Shown here: one piece after another, positions 45,269 through 56,571 of the stretch | Numbering within the stretch: the first letter of the stretch is position 1 | How the letters are laid out: each line of letters opens with the position of its first letter | DNA from: Betaproteobacteria bacterium | GTDB taxonomy: Bacteria > Pseudomonadota > Gammaproteobacteria > Burkholderiales > Casimicrobiaceae | Assembly (NCBI GenBank): GCA_029884335.1 | Contig: JAOUIA010000001.1 | Coordinates: 62,001 to 126,000, forward strand | DNA: 64,000 nt | Direction: 5' to 3' | Translations under genes and position numbers: made by a program | Notes under the pieces: generated by a model | Seen by the model: only the letters and a program-made list of their open reading frames with translations | Database searches by the model: none | What the model was told of the DNA's origin: nothing

Positions 45269-46711
45269 TCAGATCGCCATCAGGTCGACGAACTCGTGCA
45301 CCGGCGTGGCGGCGAGCTTCTTCGCGTCGAGCGCGACGTCGAGGATGGCGGCCTGCTGCTTCGCCGGGAAGCGGCGCGCGAGGTTCGTGCGGAACTTCTC
45401 GACGAGGAGCGGCATGCCCTCCTTGCGGCGGCGGCGGTGGCCGATCGGGTACTCGACGACGACCTCGCGCGTGCGGCTCCCGTCCCTGAACTCGACGGTG
45501 ACGCCGTTGGCGATCGAGCGCTTGTCCGGGTCGAGGTAGTCGCGGGTGAACTGCGCGTCCTCGACGCAGGTCATCTTGTCGCGCAGCGCGTCGATGCGCG
45601 GGTCGGCGGCCACGCCGTCCTCGTAGTCGGCGGCGGTGAGGCGGCCGAAGATCAGGGGCACTGCGACCATGTACTGGATGCAGTGGTCGCGGTCGGCGGG
45701 GTTCGCGAGCGGCCCCTTCTTGTCGATGATGCGGATCGCGGACTCGTGCGTGCGGATCGTGATCTTCGCGACGTCGTCGATGCGGTCGCGCACGAGCGGG
45801 TGGAGCTGCATCGCGCACTCGGCAGCAGTCTGCGCGTGGAACTCCGCCGGGAAGCTGATCTTGAACAGCACGTGCTCCATCACGTAGCTGCCGTAGGGGC
45901 GCTGGAAGCGGAACGCGTTGCCCTTGAACAGCACGTCGTAGAAGCCCCAGGTCTTCGCCGTGAGCACCGACGGATAGCCCATCTCGCCGGTGCGCGCCAT
46001 CAGCGCGAGGCGCACGGCGCGCGAGGTGGCGTCGCCGGCCGCCCAGCTCTTGCGCGAGCCGGTGTTCGGCGCGTGACGGTAGGTGCGCAGCGACTGGCCG
46101 TCGACCCAGGCGAGCGACACCGCGTCGATCACCTCCTCGCGTGAGAGCCCCAGCATCTGCGCGACGACGGCGGTCGAGGCGACCTTCACCAGCACCACGT
46201 GGTCGAGGCCCACGCGGTTGAAGCTGTTCTCCAGCGCCAGCACGCCCTGGATCTCGTGGGCCTTGATCATCGCCGTCAGCACGTCGTGCATCGTCAGCGG
46301 CGCCTTGCCGGCCGCCACGGCGGTGCGCGAAAGCCAGTCGGCGGTCATCAGGATGCCGCCGAGGTTGTCGGACGGATGCCCCCACTCGGCGGCGAGCCAG
46401 GTGTCGTTGAAGTCGAGCCAGCGGATCATCGCGCCCAGGTCGAATGCCGCCTTCACCGGGTCGAGCTGGAACGGCGTGCCGGGCACCTTCGCGCCGTTGG
46501 GCACCACCGTTCCCGGCACCACGGGGCCCAGCAGCTTCGTGCACGCCGGGTAGGACAGTGCCTCGAAGCCGCAGCCGAGCGTGTCGATCAGGCAGTACTG
46601 CGCCGTCTGGTAGGCCTCCTTGCTCGCGATCCTGTAGCTCGCGACGTAGTCGGCGATGTCGACGAGGACCTGGTCGGGCTTGGGGCGGACGTTGCTGATG
46701 GGAGCGGACAT
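45269..46711 (-). CDS. prpD: 2-methylcitrate dehydratase
   Basis: A 480-residue MmgE/PrpD-family enzyme that dehydrates 2-methylcitrate to 2-methyl-cis-aconitate in propionyl-CoA breakdown. The N-terminal [20 protein letters not shown], the active region [19 protein letters not shown] and the [19 protein letters not shown] segment are characteristic. The ATG at 46711 lacks a strong ribosome site. It lies 16 nt after the mliC-like gene and follows prpB and prpC in the operon. Confidence 0.95.
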   Translation of the reverse strand: MSAPISNVRPKPDQVLVDIADYVASYRIASKEAYQTAQYCLIDTLGCGFEALSYPACTKLLGPVVPGTVVPNGAKVPGTPFQLDPVKAAFDLGAMIRWLDFNDTWLAAEWGHPSDNLGGILMTADWLSRTAVAAGKAPLTMHDVLTAMIKAHEIQGVLALENSFNRVGLDHVVLVKVASTAVVAQMLGLSREEVIDAVSLAWVDGQSLRTYRHAPNTGSRKSWAAGDATSRAVRLALMARTGEMGYPSVLTAKTWGFYDVLFKGNAFRFQRPYGSYVMEHVLFKISFPAEFHAQTAAECAMQLHPLVRDRIDDVAKITIRTHESAIRIIDKKGPLANPADRDHCIQYMVAVPLIFGRLTAADYEDGVAADPRIDALRDKMTCVEDAQFTRDYLDPDKRSIANGVTVEFRDGSRTREVVVEYPIGHRRRRKEGMPLLVEKFRTNLARRFPAKQQAAILDVALDAKKLAATPVHEFVDLMAI

Positions 46712-46727
46712 GGTCGTGGCGGGTGCG

Positions 46728-47090
46728 CTAGAAGGTCTCGCAGCGGGAGAGGACCGGCGTGCTGACGCCCGGCACGCCGAGCGTGGCGGCGCCGCCGTGC
46801 GTCCACCACTCGAGGCGCCGGTCGCGCGTGACGTAGCGTGCGCCCGAACCCGTGCCGACGTGGTGGAGCGTGTAGCGGCGACCGTCCCACGACAGCGTGA
46901 TCGGCTGGGTGCGAGCGTCCTTGAAGGCCGGGTACCTGACGGCGACCGCATCGCCGCCATCGCAGCGGTAGGCCACCACGAACGGGCTGTTCTCGCGCGG
47001 GTCCTCGGCGGGCTTCTGCGCGGACGCGGCCGCGGTCGCGAGGGCGGCCAGCAGGACGACCGCGGCGGGGCCGGGGCGTCCTGCGCTCAC
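46728..47090 (-). CDS. MliC-family lysozyme-inhibitor-like protein inside the prp operon
   Basis: A 120-residue exported protein. A signal peptide spans residues 1-24 ([14 protein letters not shown]). The mature part matches Mli[18 protein letters not shown], then [20 protein letters not shown], ending in [14 protein letters not shown]. MliC proteins block C-type lysozyme in the periplasm. There is no lipobox, so it would be soluble. The GTG start at 47090 overlaps the prpC stop (GTGA), hence translation is coupled. A cell-wall protection gene within a propionate operon is unexpected. Confidence 0.8.
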   Translation of the reverse strand: MSAGRPGPAAVVLLAALATAAASAQKPAEDPRENSPFVVAYRCDGGDAVAVRYPAFKDARTQPITLSWDGRRYTLHHVGTGSGARYVTRDRRLEWWTHGGAATLGVPGVSTPVLSRCETF

Positions 47091-48235
47091 GGCCGTGCCT
47101 CGAGCGGCACGAACTTCTGATCCTCCGGCCCGACGTAGTTCGCGGAGGGCCGGATGATCTTGCCGTCCTCGCGCTGCTCGATGACGTGCGCGGCCCAGCC
47201 GGAGGTGCGCGAGATCACGAAGAGCGGCGTGAACATCGCGGTGGGCACGCCCATCATGTGGTAGCTGACCGCGGAGTACCAGTCGAGGTTGGGGAACATC
47301 TTCTTCGCGTCCCACATCACCTGCTCGAGGCGCGCGGCGATGTCGAACAGCTTCATGCTCTTCGCCGACTGCGAGAGCTGGCGCGCGACCTCCCTGATGA
47401 TCTTGTTGCGCGGGTCGGAGATCGTGTAGACCGGGTGGCCGAAGCCGATGATCACCTGCTTCGCCTCGACCCGGCGGCGCACGTCGGCTTCCGCCTCGTC
47501 GGGGGTCACGTAGCGGTTCTGCACGTCGAACGCCACCTCGTTGGCGCCGCCGTGCTTGGGGCCGCGCAGCGCGCCGATCGCGCCGGTGATCGCCGAGTAC
47601 ATGTCGGACCCGGTGCCGGCGATCACGCGCGCGGTGAACGTCGAGGCGTTGAACTCGTGCTCCGCGTACAGGTTGAGCGAGGTGTGCATCGCCTTCACCC
47701 ACTCGCCGCCGGGCTTGCGCCCGTGCAGCAGGTGCAGGAAGTGGCCGCCGATCGAGTCGTCCTCGGTCTCGACGTCGATGCGCCGGCCGTTGTGGCTGAA
47801 GTGGTACCAGTAGAGCAGCATCGATCCGAACGAGGCCATCAGCCGGTCGGCGATGTCGCGCGCGCCCGGCACGCTGTGGTCGTCCTTCTCGGGCAGCACG
47901 CAGCCGAGCGCCGAGCACCCGGTGCGCATGACGTCCATCGGGTGGGCGCCCGCGGGCAGTGCCTCGAGCGCCGCGCGCACGGGGCCGGGCAGGCCGCGCA
48001 GCGAGCGCAGCTTGTCCTTGTAGCCGGCCAGCTCGGCGACGTTCGGCAGCTTGCCGTGGACCAGCAAATAGGCGACTTCCTCGAACTCGCACTCGGCGGC
48101 GATGTCGAGGATGTCGTAGCCGCGGTAGTGGAGGTCGTTGCCGGTGCGGCCGACCGTGCACAGCGCGGTGTTGCCGGCGGTCACGCCCGACAGTGCCACC
48201 GACTTCTTCGCCTTGGGAACCGTTGCTTCGCTCAT
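47087..48235 (-). CDS. prpC: 2-methylcitrate synthase
   Basis: A 382-residue citrate-synthase-family enzyme that joins propionyl-CoA and oxaloacetate. The start [20 protein letters not shown], the central [12 protein letters not shown] and [14 protein letters not shown] (with Pro where GltA has Arg) identify PrpC. It follows prpB by 25 nt and overlaps the next gene. GltA (55172) is encoded separately. Confidence 0.95.
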   Translation of the reverse strand: MSEATVPKAKKSVALSGVTAGNTALCTVGRTGNDLHYRGYDILDIAAECEFEEVAYLLVHGKLPNVAELAGYKDKLRSLRGLPGPVRAALEALPAGAHPMDVMRTGCSALGCVLPEKDDHSVPGARDIADRLMASFGSMLLYWYHFSHNGRRIDVETEDDSIGGHFLHLLHGRKPGGEWVKAMHTSLNLYAEHEFNASTFTARVIAGTGSDMYSAITGAIGALRGPKHGGANEVAFDVQNRYVTPDEAEADVRRRVEAKQVIIGFGHPVYTISDPRNKIIREVARQLSQSAKSMKLFDIAARLEQVMWDAKKMFPNLDWYSAVSYHMMGVPTAMFTPLFVISRTSGWAAHVIEQREDGKIIRPSANYVGPEDQKFVPLEARP

Positions 48236-48260
48236 CGTCGTTCTCCCGATTGCGCTCGCG

Positions 48261-49148
48261 TCACTTGCCCGGGCGGGCGAAGAGCGCGTCCAGCTTCTGC
48301 TCGTAGTCGTGGTAGCCGAGGAACTCGTAGAGCTCCGCGCGCGTCTGCATCGCGTCCACCACGTTCGCCTGCGTGCCGTCCCGGCGCAGCGCGCGGTACA
48401 CGCCGAGCGCCGCCTTGTTCATCGCGCGGAACGCCGACAGCGGGTACAGCGCGACGGCGACCCCGGCGACGGCGAGCTCGTCGACGGTGAAAAGCGGGGT
48501 CGCGCCGAACTCGGTGATGTTCGCGAGCACAGGCACCTTCACCGCGGCGGCGAAGCGCCCGTACATCGCGAGATCCGTCACCGCCTCGGGGAAGATCATG
48601 TCGGCGCCGGCCTCGACGCAGGCCACCGCGCGGTCGACCGCGGCCTCGAGCCCCTCGACGGCGAGCGCGTCGGTGCGCGCCATCACCACGAACTGCGGGT
48701 CCGTGCGCGCGTCGACGGCGGCCTTCACCCGGTCGACCATCTCCTCCTTGCCGACGATCGCCTTGCCCGGCCGGTGGCCGCAGCGCTTGGCGCCGACCTG
48801 GTCCTCGATGTGCATCGCCGCGGCGCCCACCTTGATCAACGAGCGCACGGTGCGCGCGATGTTGAACGCCGACGCGCCGAAGCCGGTGTCGACGTCGACG
48901 AGCAGCGGCAGCCCGCAGACGTCGGTGATGCGCCTGGCGTCGACGAGCACGTCGTCGAGGTTGCTGATGCCGAGGTCGGGCATGCCGAGCGACCCGGCGG
49001 CCACGCCGCCGCCGGAGAGATAGATCGCCCGGAAGCCCGACTTCTCGGCGAGGATCGCGTGGTAGGCGCAGATCGCCCCCGGCACCTGCAGCGGCCGCTC
49101 GGCGGCGACCGCGGCCCGGAAGCGGGCCCCCGCGCTGGCCTGCGCCAT
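48261..49148 (-). CDS. prpB: 2-methylisocitrate lyase
   Basis: A 295-residue lyase that splits 2-methylisocitrate to pyruvate and succinate. The KRCGHRPGK loop near 123 is the PrpB signature (KKCGH-type), with DVDTGFG near 85 and [11 protein letters not shown] near 157. Its ATG overlaps the mdh stop by one base (TGATG), so mdh and prpB are coupled. It feeds pyruvate and succinate to the TCA genes nearby. Confidence 0.95.
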   Translation of the reverse strand: MAQASAGARFRAAVAAERPLQVPGAICAYHAILAEKSGFRAIYLSGGGVAAGSLGMPDLGISNLDDVLVDARRITDVCGLPLLVDVDTGFGASAFNIARTVRSLIKVGAAAMHIEDQVGAKRCGHRPGKAIVGKEEMVDRVKAAVDARTDPQFVVMARTDALAVEGLEAAVDRAVACVEAGADMIFPEAVTDLAMYGRFAAAVKVPVLANITEFGATPLFTVDELAVAGVAVALYPLSAFRAMNKAALGVYRALRRDGTQANVVDAMQTRAELYEFLGYHDYEQKLDALFARPGK

Positions 49149-50134
49149 CAGCCGAGCAGCGACGCCACGCCGGCGCGCTCCTCCTCGAGCTCCTTCAGCG
49201 TCGCGTTCATCCTCTCGCGCGAGAAGTCGTCGACGGGCAGGTCGCGCACCAGCTCGTAGCGGCCGCCCGACGTGGTCACCGGGAATCCGTACATCACGTC
49301 CTTCGGGATGCCGTAGTCGCCGTTGCTGGGGATGCCCATCGTGACCCACTTGCCGTTGGAGCCCAGCAGCCAGTCGCGCACGTGGTCGATGGCCGCGTTC
49401 GCGGCCGAGGCGGCCGACGACAGGCCGCGCGCCTCGATGATCGCCGCGCCGCGCTTGCCGACCTTGGGCAGGAACTCGTTGCGGTTCCACGCCTCGTCGT
49501 TGATCAGCTCCTTCACGGACTTGCCGCCGGAGGTCGCGAAGCGGTAGTCGGCGTACATCGTCGGCGAGTGGTTGCCCCAGACGACCATCTTCTCGACGGA
49601 GCCGACGGCAACGCCCGCCTTCGCCGCGACCTGGGAGAGCGCGCGGTTGTGGTCGAGGCGCAGCATCGCGGTGAAGTTCTCGCGCGCAAGCGAGGGCGCG
49701 GACTTCATGGCGATGTAGGCGTTCGTGTTGGCCGGGTTGCCGACGACGAGCACCTTGATGTCGCGGGCGGCGACGGCGTCGAGCGCCTTGCCCTGCTCGA
49801 TGAAGATCTTCGCGTTCTCCATCAGCAGGTCCTTGCGCTCCATGCCCGGGCCGCGCGGCTTCGCGCCGACCAGCAGCGCCACGCCCGCGTCCTTGAACGC
49901 CACCTTCGGGTCGGCCGTGCCGCTCATCCCGGCGAGCAGCGGGAATGCGCAGTCCTCGAGCTCCATCATCACGCCGCGCAGCGCGGCCTGCGCCTTGTCC
50001 ACCGGCAGCTCGAGCATCTGGAGGATCACCGGCTGGTCGGGACCGAGCATCTGTCCGGAGGCGATGCGGAAGAGGAGGCTGTAGCCGATCTGGCCGGCGG
50101 CGCCGGTCACGGCGACGCGGACGGGTGTCTTCAT
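49148..50134 (-). CDS. mdh: Malate dehydrogenase
   Basis: A 328-residue NAD-dependent malate dehydrogenase of the cytosolic-type group common in Betaproteobacteria. The NAD motif [12 protein letters not shown] is near residue 9, the substrate Arg in [18 protein letters not shown] near 88, and the catalytic His in [13 protein letters not shown] near 187. It is first in the minus-strand run and starts next to the GntR control region. RBS GAGGAA is 6-12 nt upstream. Confidence 0.97.
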   Translation of the reverse strand: MKTPVRVAVTGAAGQIGYSLLFRIASGQMLGPDQPVILQMLELPVDKAQAALRGVMMELEDCAFPLLAGMSGTADPKVAFKDAGVALLVGAKPRGPGMERKDLLMENAKIFIEQGKALDAVAARDIKVLVVGNPANTNAYIAMKSAPSLARENFTAMLRLDHNRALSQVAAKAGVAVGSVEKMVVWGNHSPTMYADYRFATSGGKSVKELINDEAWNRNEFLPKVGKRGAAIIEARGLSSAASAANAAIDHVRDWLLGSNGKWVTMGIPSNGDYGIPKDVMYGFPVTTSGGRYELVRDLPVDDFSRERMNATLKELEEERAGVASLLG

Positions 50135-50304
50135 GGAGGAACGCTCCTCGAGGAAAGGGGACGTGGCTCGCGAAGCCGCGCTGCGCGGCGCCCGCGAGGT
50201 CGGACCGACCCCGCGGAGCGCGGGCCTGCGGCTCCCGCCGGCGGCGCGCGCTACCGGGGTCGTTCGACGCGATTCTAGGAGCCGGGGCAGGGCGTGTCAA
50301 TGCG

Positions 50305-50326
50305 GTCCTGTATCTTATATAAGAGT
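50305..50326. promoter_or_regulatory. GntR operator-like site 1
   Basis: The core TCTTATATAAGA (50313-50324) is a 12-bp perfect palindrome. The site precedes mdh and gntR and is repeated 32 bp further. A GntR/HutC binding site is the obvious reading. Confidence 0.7.
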
Positions 50327-50336
50327 TGGCGACGCG

Positions 50337-50358
50337 GTCTTGTATCTTGTATAGGAGT
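50337..50358. promoter_or_regulatory. GntR operator-like site 2
   Basis: TCTTGTATAGGA at 50345-50356 within a 22-nt block matching site 1 at 18 of 22 positions. Start-to-start spacing is 32 bp, three helical turns. Confidence 0.65.
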
Positions 50359-50458
50359 GCGCGAGAATTGCCATGCGGTGCGGCAGCGTTCGTCCGGAAT
50401 CTCGCGCCGACGGGCCGGCACGTTGCCGGAAAGCCGCACGCCGCCAAGCCGCAACGCA

Positions 50459-51241
50459 ATGCCGCGCCCGAGCCCAGCAGCGACCGCCAAGCCCGCCGGC
50501 GGGCCCGCCGCACTCCCCGCCCCGCCGGCGTTCCGGCCGCTCTACCTGCAGATCAAGGACCTGCTGGTGCGCAGCCTCGATGCGCGCGAGTGGCACCCGG
50601 GCGAGGCGATACCTTCCGAGCCGGTCCTCGCGGCCCGCTTCGGCGTCTCGCAGGGGACGGTGCGCAAGGCGATCGACGCGCTCGCGGCCGACAACCTCGT
50701 CGTGCGGCGTCAGGGCAAGGGCACGTTCGTCGCGACGCACACGGAGGAGGCGCACTCGACGTTCCGCTTCCTCCACATCCGCCGCGACGACGGCGTCGAC
50801 GAGTATCCGGCAAGCCGCATCGTGGACGTGAAGCGGGGCAAGTCGGGCGACGAGGTCGCGAGGCTCCTCGGCCTCGCGCCGGGCGACGCGGTCGTCGTCG
50901 TCCGCCGCCTCCTCGACTGGGACGGCGCGGCGGCGGTGCTCGACGAAATCACGCTTCCGGCCGCCCTGTTCCGCGGGTTGACCCGCGCAAAGCTCGCGGC
51001 CTACGAGGGATCGATGTACGGCTTCTTCGAGACGGCGTTCGGCGTGCGCATGATCGCTGCGCACGAGCGCCTCAAGGCCGTTGCCGCGCCCGCCGAGGCC
51101 GCGGCGCTGCTCGGCGTGGCTCCGGGCACGCCGCTTCTCGAGGTCGATCGCGTGGCGTTCACCTACGGAGGACGTCCCGTAGAGTTCCGGCGCGGCCTTT
51201 GCAGCACCACGCGGCACCACTACTTCAACGCGCTGGGCTGA
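50459..51241 (+). CDS. GntR-family regulator (HutC type) of the TCA cluster
   Basis: A 260-residue repressor. Residues about 25-95 form the GntR winged HTH ([20 protein letters not shown], then [20 protein letters not shown]), and residues 110-255 form the UTRA effector domain ([50 protein letters not shown]). It lies between mdh/prp genes and the sdh-gltA-odh genes, both likely targets. The ATG at 50459 gives the usual length; a longer frame from 50294 would run through the operators and is not used. The effector may be a TCA acid or citrate. Confidence 0.9.
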   Translation: MPRPSPAATAKPAGGPAALPAPPAFRPLYLQIKDLLVRSLDAREWHPGEAIPSEPVLAARFGVSQGTVRKAIDALAADNLVVRRQGKGTFVATHTEEAHSTFRFLHIRRDDGVDEYPASRIVDVKRGKSGDEVARLLGLAPGDAVVVVRRLLDWDGAAAVLDEITLPAALFRGLTRAKLAAYEGSMYGFFETAFGVRMIAAHERLKAVAAPAEAAALLGVAPGTPLLEVDRVAFTYGGRPVEFRRGLCSTTRHHYFNALG

Positions 51242-51546
51242 CCGTGGACGTGGCGCTTGCCGGCCTGCCGAACGGTTCAGGGGGGACCTCGGCGCCGCCC
51301 CTCCGCGCCGTTTCGTCGAAGCGGCTGCCGGCGCCGGCAGGCTATAATTTCCCGCAGCGCACAATCGGCATCCGAGGGTGCGCGCCGCCGGCCGCGCCGC
51401 GCGCCGGTGCGTTCGCCGCACTCTCGCAAACCGTCCCGATGCGCAACGCCCGCATTGCATCCGCGAAAGCCCGCCCGGGCCGCGCCGGCTGCCCCAGCCC
51501 GCGGGCGGGCGAAGCCGCGCACTTCGCCCTTCCGGGAGTCACGTAG
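51242..51546. promoter_or_regulatory. sdhC leader and promoter
   Basis: A 305-nt gap. A consensus -10 box TATAAT lies at 51343-51348, the best promoter element in the window; the -35 region is GC-rich and poor, so an activator may be needed. The roughly 190-nt leader includes a possible 35-codon frame that ends just before sdhC, which I do not accept as a gene. GGGAG precedes the sdhC ATG. Confidence 0.6.
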
Positions 51547-51939
51547 ATGGCCGCACCGACGCGACCCAAGCCGCGCCCGGTCTACCTCAACCTGCTCGCG
51601 ATCCGCATGCCGGTGCCGGCCATCGCCTCGATCCTGCACAGGCTGAGCGGGGCGGTGCTGTTCTTCGTCGGCGTGCCCGCGGGCCTGTGGGCGCTGCAGG
51701 CGAGCCTCGGCAGCGCCGACGCCTACGACGCGATGCGCTCCTGCCTCGCCCATCCGCTCGCCAAGCTCGCCGCGCTCGGCCTGCTGTGGGCGTACCTGCA
51801 CCACCTGTTCGCCGGGCTGCGCCACGTGCTCGCGGACGTCCACGTCGCCAGCGAGCTCAAGCCCGCCCGGCAGACGGCGGTGCTCACGATCGTCGCCGCG
51901 CTCGCGGTCACGGTGATCGTCGGGGTGCGCGCATGGTGA
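51547..51939 (+). CDS. sdhC: Succinate dehydrogenase cytochrome b556 subunit
   Basis: A 130-residue membrane anchor of succinate dehydrogenase (complex II) with three hydrophobic helices. The quinone-site HRLSGAVLFF near residue 31 and the haem ligand region HHLFAGLRHVLAD near 80 are present; the start RPVYLNLLAIRMPVPAIASI is typical. It overlaps sdhD by 7 nt. Confidence 0.94.
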   Translation: MAAPTRPKPRPVYLNLLAIRMPVPAIASILHRLSGAVLFFVGVPAGLWALQASLGSADAYDAMRSCLAHPLAKLAALGLLWAYLHHLFAGLRHVLADVHVASELKPARQTAVLTIVAALAVTVIVGVRAW

Positions 51940-52292
51940 CGCGGGAGAGGAAGCACCCGGTCGGCGCGCACTACGGGCTCGTCGACTGGCTGGCGCAGCG
52001 GGTCACCGCCGTGGTCATGATCCTCTACACGCTGCTGGTGCTGGGGGCGATCGCCTGGCACGGCGGCCTCGACCACGCGGCGTGGAAGGCGCTGTTCGCC
52101 CACCAGGCCTTCCGCGTGGCGACGTTCCTGTGCGTGGCGGCGCTGCTCTACCACGCGTGGGTCGGCATGCGGAACATATCGATGGACTACGTGAAGCCGC
52201 TCGCGCTGCGGCTGCCGCTGCAGGCGGCGATCGTCGCGGCGCTGGTCGCGTACGGCGGCTGGACGATCGGCATCCTGTGGGGGCAGCCGTGA
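51933..52292 (+). CDS. sdhD: Succinate dehydrogenase membrane anchor subunit
   Basis: A 119-residue partner of SdhC with three membrane helices. HYGLVDWLAQRVTAVVMILY near residue 13 and the haem-ligand YHAWVGMRNISMDY near 72 match SdhD. The ATG at 51933 overlaps the sdhC end. A hairpin (CCCCGCG-CGGAG-CGCGGGG, 52309-52327) lies in the 115-nt gap before sdhA. Confidence 0.93.
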   Translation: MVTRERKHPVGAHYGLVDWLAQRVTAVVMILYTLLVLGAIAWHGGLDHAAWKALFAHQAFRVATFLCVAALLYHAWVGMRNISMDYVKPLALRLPLQAAIVAALVAYGGWTIGILWGQP

Positions 52293-52407
52293 GCTACGCG
52301 ACGAGGGGCCCCGCGCGGAGCGCGGGGATCGGCGCCAGGGCGAATCGGCTGCGCGACCGTCGCGCAGGTGCTGCGCTGACCGGCGGCGGTCCAATGAGGG
52401 CGCCGCG

Positions 52408-54174
52408 ATGAGCGCACTTCCCGTCCGCAGGTTCGACGTCATCGTCGTGGGCGCCGGCGGCTCCGGCATGCGCGCATCGCTGCAGCTTGCCGAGGCGGGA
52501 CTGTCGGTCGCCGTCCTCTCGAAGGTCTTCCCGACGCGCTCGCACACGGTGGCGGCGCAGGGCGGCATCGGGGCCTCGCTCGGCAACATGAGCGAGGACA
52601 GCTGGCTGTGGCACATGTTCGACACGATCAAGGGCTCCGACTGGCTCGGCGACCAGGACGCGATCGAGTTCATGTGCCGCATGGCGCCGAAGGTCGTCTA
52701 CGAGCTCGAGCACTTCGGCATGCCGTTCGACCGCAACCCGGACGGGACGATCTATCAGCGCCCGTTCGGCGGCCACTCGGCGAACTTCGGCGAGAAGCCG
52801 GTGCAGCGCGCCTGCGCCGCAGCCGACCGCACCGGCCACGCGATGCTGCACACGCTCTACCAGCGCAACGTGCGCGCCCGCACGCAGTTCTTCGTCGAGT
52901 GGATGGCGCTCGACCTCGTGCGCGCCGCGGACGGCGAGGTCCTCGGCGTGGTCGCCTACGAGATGGAGACCGGCGAGGTCATGATCCTGCAGGCGAAGGC
53001 CACGGTCTTCGCCACGGGCGGGGCCGGGCGCATCTTCGCCGCCTCGACCAACGCGTTCATCAACACCGGCGACGGGCTCGGGATGGCCGCGCGGGCCGGC
53101 ATCCCGCTCGAGGACATGGAATTCTGGCAGTTCCACCCGACGGGCGTGGCCGGCGCCGGCGTGCTGATCACCGAAGGGGTGCGCGGCGAGGGCGGGATCC
53201 TGCTCAACGGCAACGGCGAGCGCTTCATGGAGCGCTACGCGCCGAACCTCAAGGATCTCGCGTCGCGCGACGTCGTCTCGCGGTCGATGGACCAGGAGAT
53301 CAAGGAAGGGCGCGGCTGCGGGCCGAACAAGGACCACGTGCTGCTCAAGCTCGACCACCTCGGGCCCGAGGTGATCAACAAGCGGCTGCCCTCGATCCGC
53401 GAGATCGCGATCAAGTTCGCCAACGTCGACCCGATCCGCGAGCCGATCCCGGTGGTGCCGACGATCCACTACATGATGGGCGGCATCCCGACGAACATCC
53501 ACGGCGAGGTCGTGGCGCCCCGCGACGGCAACCCCAGCGCCGTCGTCCCCGGCTTCTACGCGGTGGGCGAGTGCTCGTGCGTGTCGGTGCACGGCGCGAA
53601 CCGGCTGGGGACGAATTCGCTGGTCGACCTCCTCGTCTTCGGGCGCTCGGCGGGCGAGCACATCGTCGCGCAGCGCCTCGACCGCCGGCCGCACCGCGAG
53701 CTGCCGCGCGACGCGGGCGAGACGGCGCTGGCGCGGCTCGCCCGCATCGACGCCAACGCGGGCGGCGAGTCGACCGCGGCGATCGCCCGCGACCTGCGCG
53801 ACACGATGCAGGCGCACTGCGGCGTGTTCCGCAACCACGAGCTGCTGACCGCGGGCGTGGCCAAGGTGCTGGAGATCGAGCAGCGCGCGCAGGCGGTGGT
53901 GCTGAAGGACAAGAGCCGGACGTTCAACACGGCGCGCGTGGAGGCCCTCGAGCTCGACAACCTTGTCGAGACGGCGAAGGCGACCGTCGTTTCCGCCGCG
54001 GCGCGCAGGGAGTCGCGCGGCGCGCAGGCGCGCAGCGACTTCCCCGCGCGCAACGACGCCGAGTGGCTGAAGCACACGCTGTGGTACCGCGAGGGCAACC
54101 GCCTCGACTACAAGCCGGTCAACCTGAAGCCGCTGTCGGTGGAGGCGTTTCCCCCGAAGGCGCGGACGTATTGA
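52408..54174 (+). CDS. sdhA: Succinate dehydrogenase flavoprotein subunit
   Basis: A 588-residue catalytic subunit. The FAD motif VVGAGGSGMRASLQLAEAG is near residue 12; covalent FAD attaches to the His of TRSHTVAAQGG near 44; substrate residues are in EFWQFHPTG, HYMMGGIPTN and GANRLGTNSLVDLLVFGR. The C-terminal RxxD region (KHTLWYREGNRLDYKPV) is intact. SdhE (54888) would insert the flavin. Confidence 0.97.
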   Translation: MSALPVRRFDVIVVGAGGSGMRASLQLAEAGLSVAVLSKVFPTRSHTVAAQGGIGASLGNMSEDSWLWHMFDTIKGSDWLGDQDAIEFMCRMAPKVVYELEHFGMPFDRNPDGTIYQRPFGGHSANFGEKPVQRACAAADRTGHAMLHTLYQRNVRARTQFFVEWMALDLVRAADGEVLGVVAYEMETGEVMILQAKATVFATGGAGRIFAASTNAFINTGDGLGMAARAGIPLEDMEFWQFHPTGVAGAGVLITEGVRGEGGILLNGNGERFMERYAPNLKDLASRDVVSRSMDQEIKEGRGCGPNKDHVLLKLDHLGPEVINKRLPSIREIAIKFANVDPIREPIPVVPTIHYMMGGIPTNIHGEVVAPRDGNPSAVVPGFYAVGECSCVSVHGANRLGTNSLVDLLVFGRSAGEHIVAQRLDRRPHRELPRDAGETALARLARIDANAGGESTAAIARDLRDTMQAHCGVFRNHELLTAGVAKVLEIEQRAQAVVLKDKSRTFNTARVEALELDNLVETAKATVVSAAARRESRGAQARSDFPARNDAEWLKHTLWYREGNRLDYKPVNLKPLSVEAFPPKARTY

Positions 54175-54189
54175 GAAGCCGGGCGCCCG

Positions 54190-54885
54190 ATGAAATTCCG
54201 CATCTACCGCTACGACCCCGAAGCCGATGCCGCGCCGCGGCTGCAGGAGTACGACATCCCGCTCGACCCGCACGACCGCATGCTGCTCGACGCGCTGGTG
54301 CGCATCAAGTCGATCGACGAGACGCTCGCGTTCCGCCGCAGCTGCCGGGAGGGCGTGTGCGGCTCCGACGCGATGAACATCAACGGCCGCAACGGGCTCG
54401 CGTGCACGACGAACCTGCGCGAGCTGAAGGAGCCCGTCGAGCTGCGCCCGCTGCCGGGGCTGCCGGTGATCCGCGACCTGATCGTGGACATGAGCCAGTT
54501 CTTCAAGCAGTACCACTCGATCAGGCCGTACCTCGTCAACGACACGCCGCCGCCGGAGAAGGAGCGGCTGCAGTCGCCGGAGGACCGCGAGGAGCTCGAC
54601 GGCCTCTACGAGTGCATCCTCTGCGCCTGCTGCTCGACGGCGTGCCCGTCGTTCTGGTGGAACCCCGACAAGTTCGTCGGGCCGGCCGGCCTGCTGCAGG
54701 CGTACCGCTTCGTCGCCGACAGCCGCGACCTGGGCGTCAACGCGCGGCTCGACGACCTCGAGGACCCCTACCGGCTGTTCCGCTGCCACTCGATCATGAA
54801 CTGCGCGGACGTCTGCCCCAAGGGGCTCAACCCGAACAAGGCGATCGCCAGGATCAAGGACCTGCTGGTGAAGCGGGCCGTGTGA
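54190..54885 (+). CDS. sdhB: Succinate dehydrogenase iron-sulfur subunit
   Basis: A 231-residue subunit with three clusters: [2Fe-2S] in [19 protein letters not shown] with a further Cys at GLAC, [4Fe-4S] in [17 protein letters not shown], and [3Fe-4S] in [17 protein letters not shown]. It starts 15 nt after sdhA and ends 2 nt before sdhE. Confidence 0.97.
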   Translation: MKFRIYRYDPEADAAPRLQEYDIPLDPHDRMLLDALVRIKSIDETLAFRRSCREGVCGSDAMNINGRNGLACTTNLRELKEPVELRPLPGLPVIRDLIVDMSQFFKQYHSIRPYLVNDTPPPEKERLQSPEDREELDGLYECILCACCSTACPSFWWNPDKFVGPAGLLQAYRFVADSRDLGVNARLDDLEDPYRLFRCHSIMNCADVCPKGLNPNKAIARIKDLLVKRAV

Positions 54886-54887
54886 CG

Positions 54888-55171
54888 ATGAGTGCCATCG
54901 ACGCCGTCCGCCTGCAGCGCCTGCGCTGGCGCTGCCGGCGCGGCATGCTCGAGAACGACCTCCTGCTCACGCGCTTCCTCGACGCGCGCGGGGCGGCGCT
55001 CACGGACGCCGAGCTCCGCGCGCTCGACGCCCTGCTCGATCTTCCCGACAACGATCTCTGGGACCTGCTGGCCGGCCGCGCCGCGCCGGCGGACCCGACG
55101 CTTGTACCGCTCGTCGCGGCGATGGCCGCGACCGGCGCCGACCCGCTTCAACGTCCACGAGGGACCTTGCC

Positions 55172-55175
<4 letters not shown>
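54888..55175 (+). CDS. sdhE: SdhE flavinylation factor
   Basis: A 95-residue assembly factor that promotes covalent FAD attachment to SdhA. The [15 protein letters not shown] motif (RGMxExD) near residue 18 is the family signature, followed by [11 protein letters not shown]. The stop overlaps the gltA start (ATGA, 55172-55175), which couples the two. Confidence 0.93.
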
Positions 55176-56476
<1,301 letters not shown>

Positions 56477-56522
56477 GGCGGTGCCGCCGGCGCGGCGCGC
56501 CGGCGGGCAGTCGTTGCGGCAG

Positions 56523-56555
56523 CCGCGGGGCGCGCATCGCCCCGCGGGCGTTTTT
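56523..56555 (+). terminator. Rho-independent terminator between gltA and odhA
   Basis: A perfect 10-bp GC stem (CCGCGGGGCG with its complement, 5-nt loop), then GCG and TTTTT. It is 46 nt after the gltA stop and 16 nt before the odhA start. It would reduce read-through from sdh-gltA into odh genes. Confidence 0.8.
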
Positions 56556-56571
56556 CGAGCCTGGAGAGACC

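Larger units (their letters stand above)
50135..50458. promoter_or_regulatory. Divergent control region between mdh and gntR
   Basis: A 324-nt gap without a supportable gene. The left part is a GC-rich leader for mdh. The only AT-rich part (50305-50358) holds the two operator-like sites given below. The right 100 nt is the gntR leader with no clear ribosome site at the ATG (50459). Confidence 0.7.

Noticed and set aside
50294-50458. Longer N-terminus for the GntR regulator
   Set aside because: It would translate through the operator-like sites and gives non-conserved Arg/Ser-rich sequence; the ATG at 50459 fits the family length.
51439-51546. A 35-codon frame just before sdhC (leader peptide candidate)
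   Set aside because: No ribosome site, ordinary GC-rich composition and no regulatory codon run.
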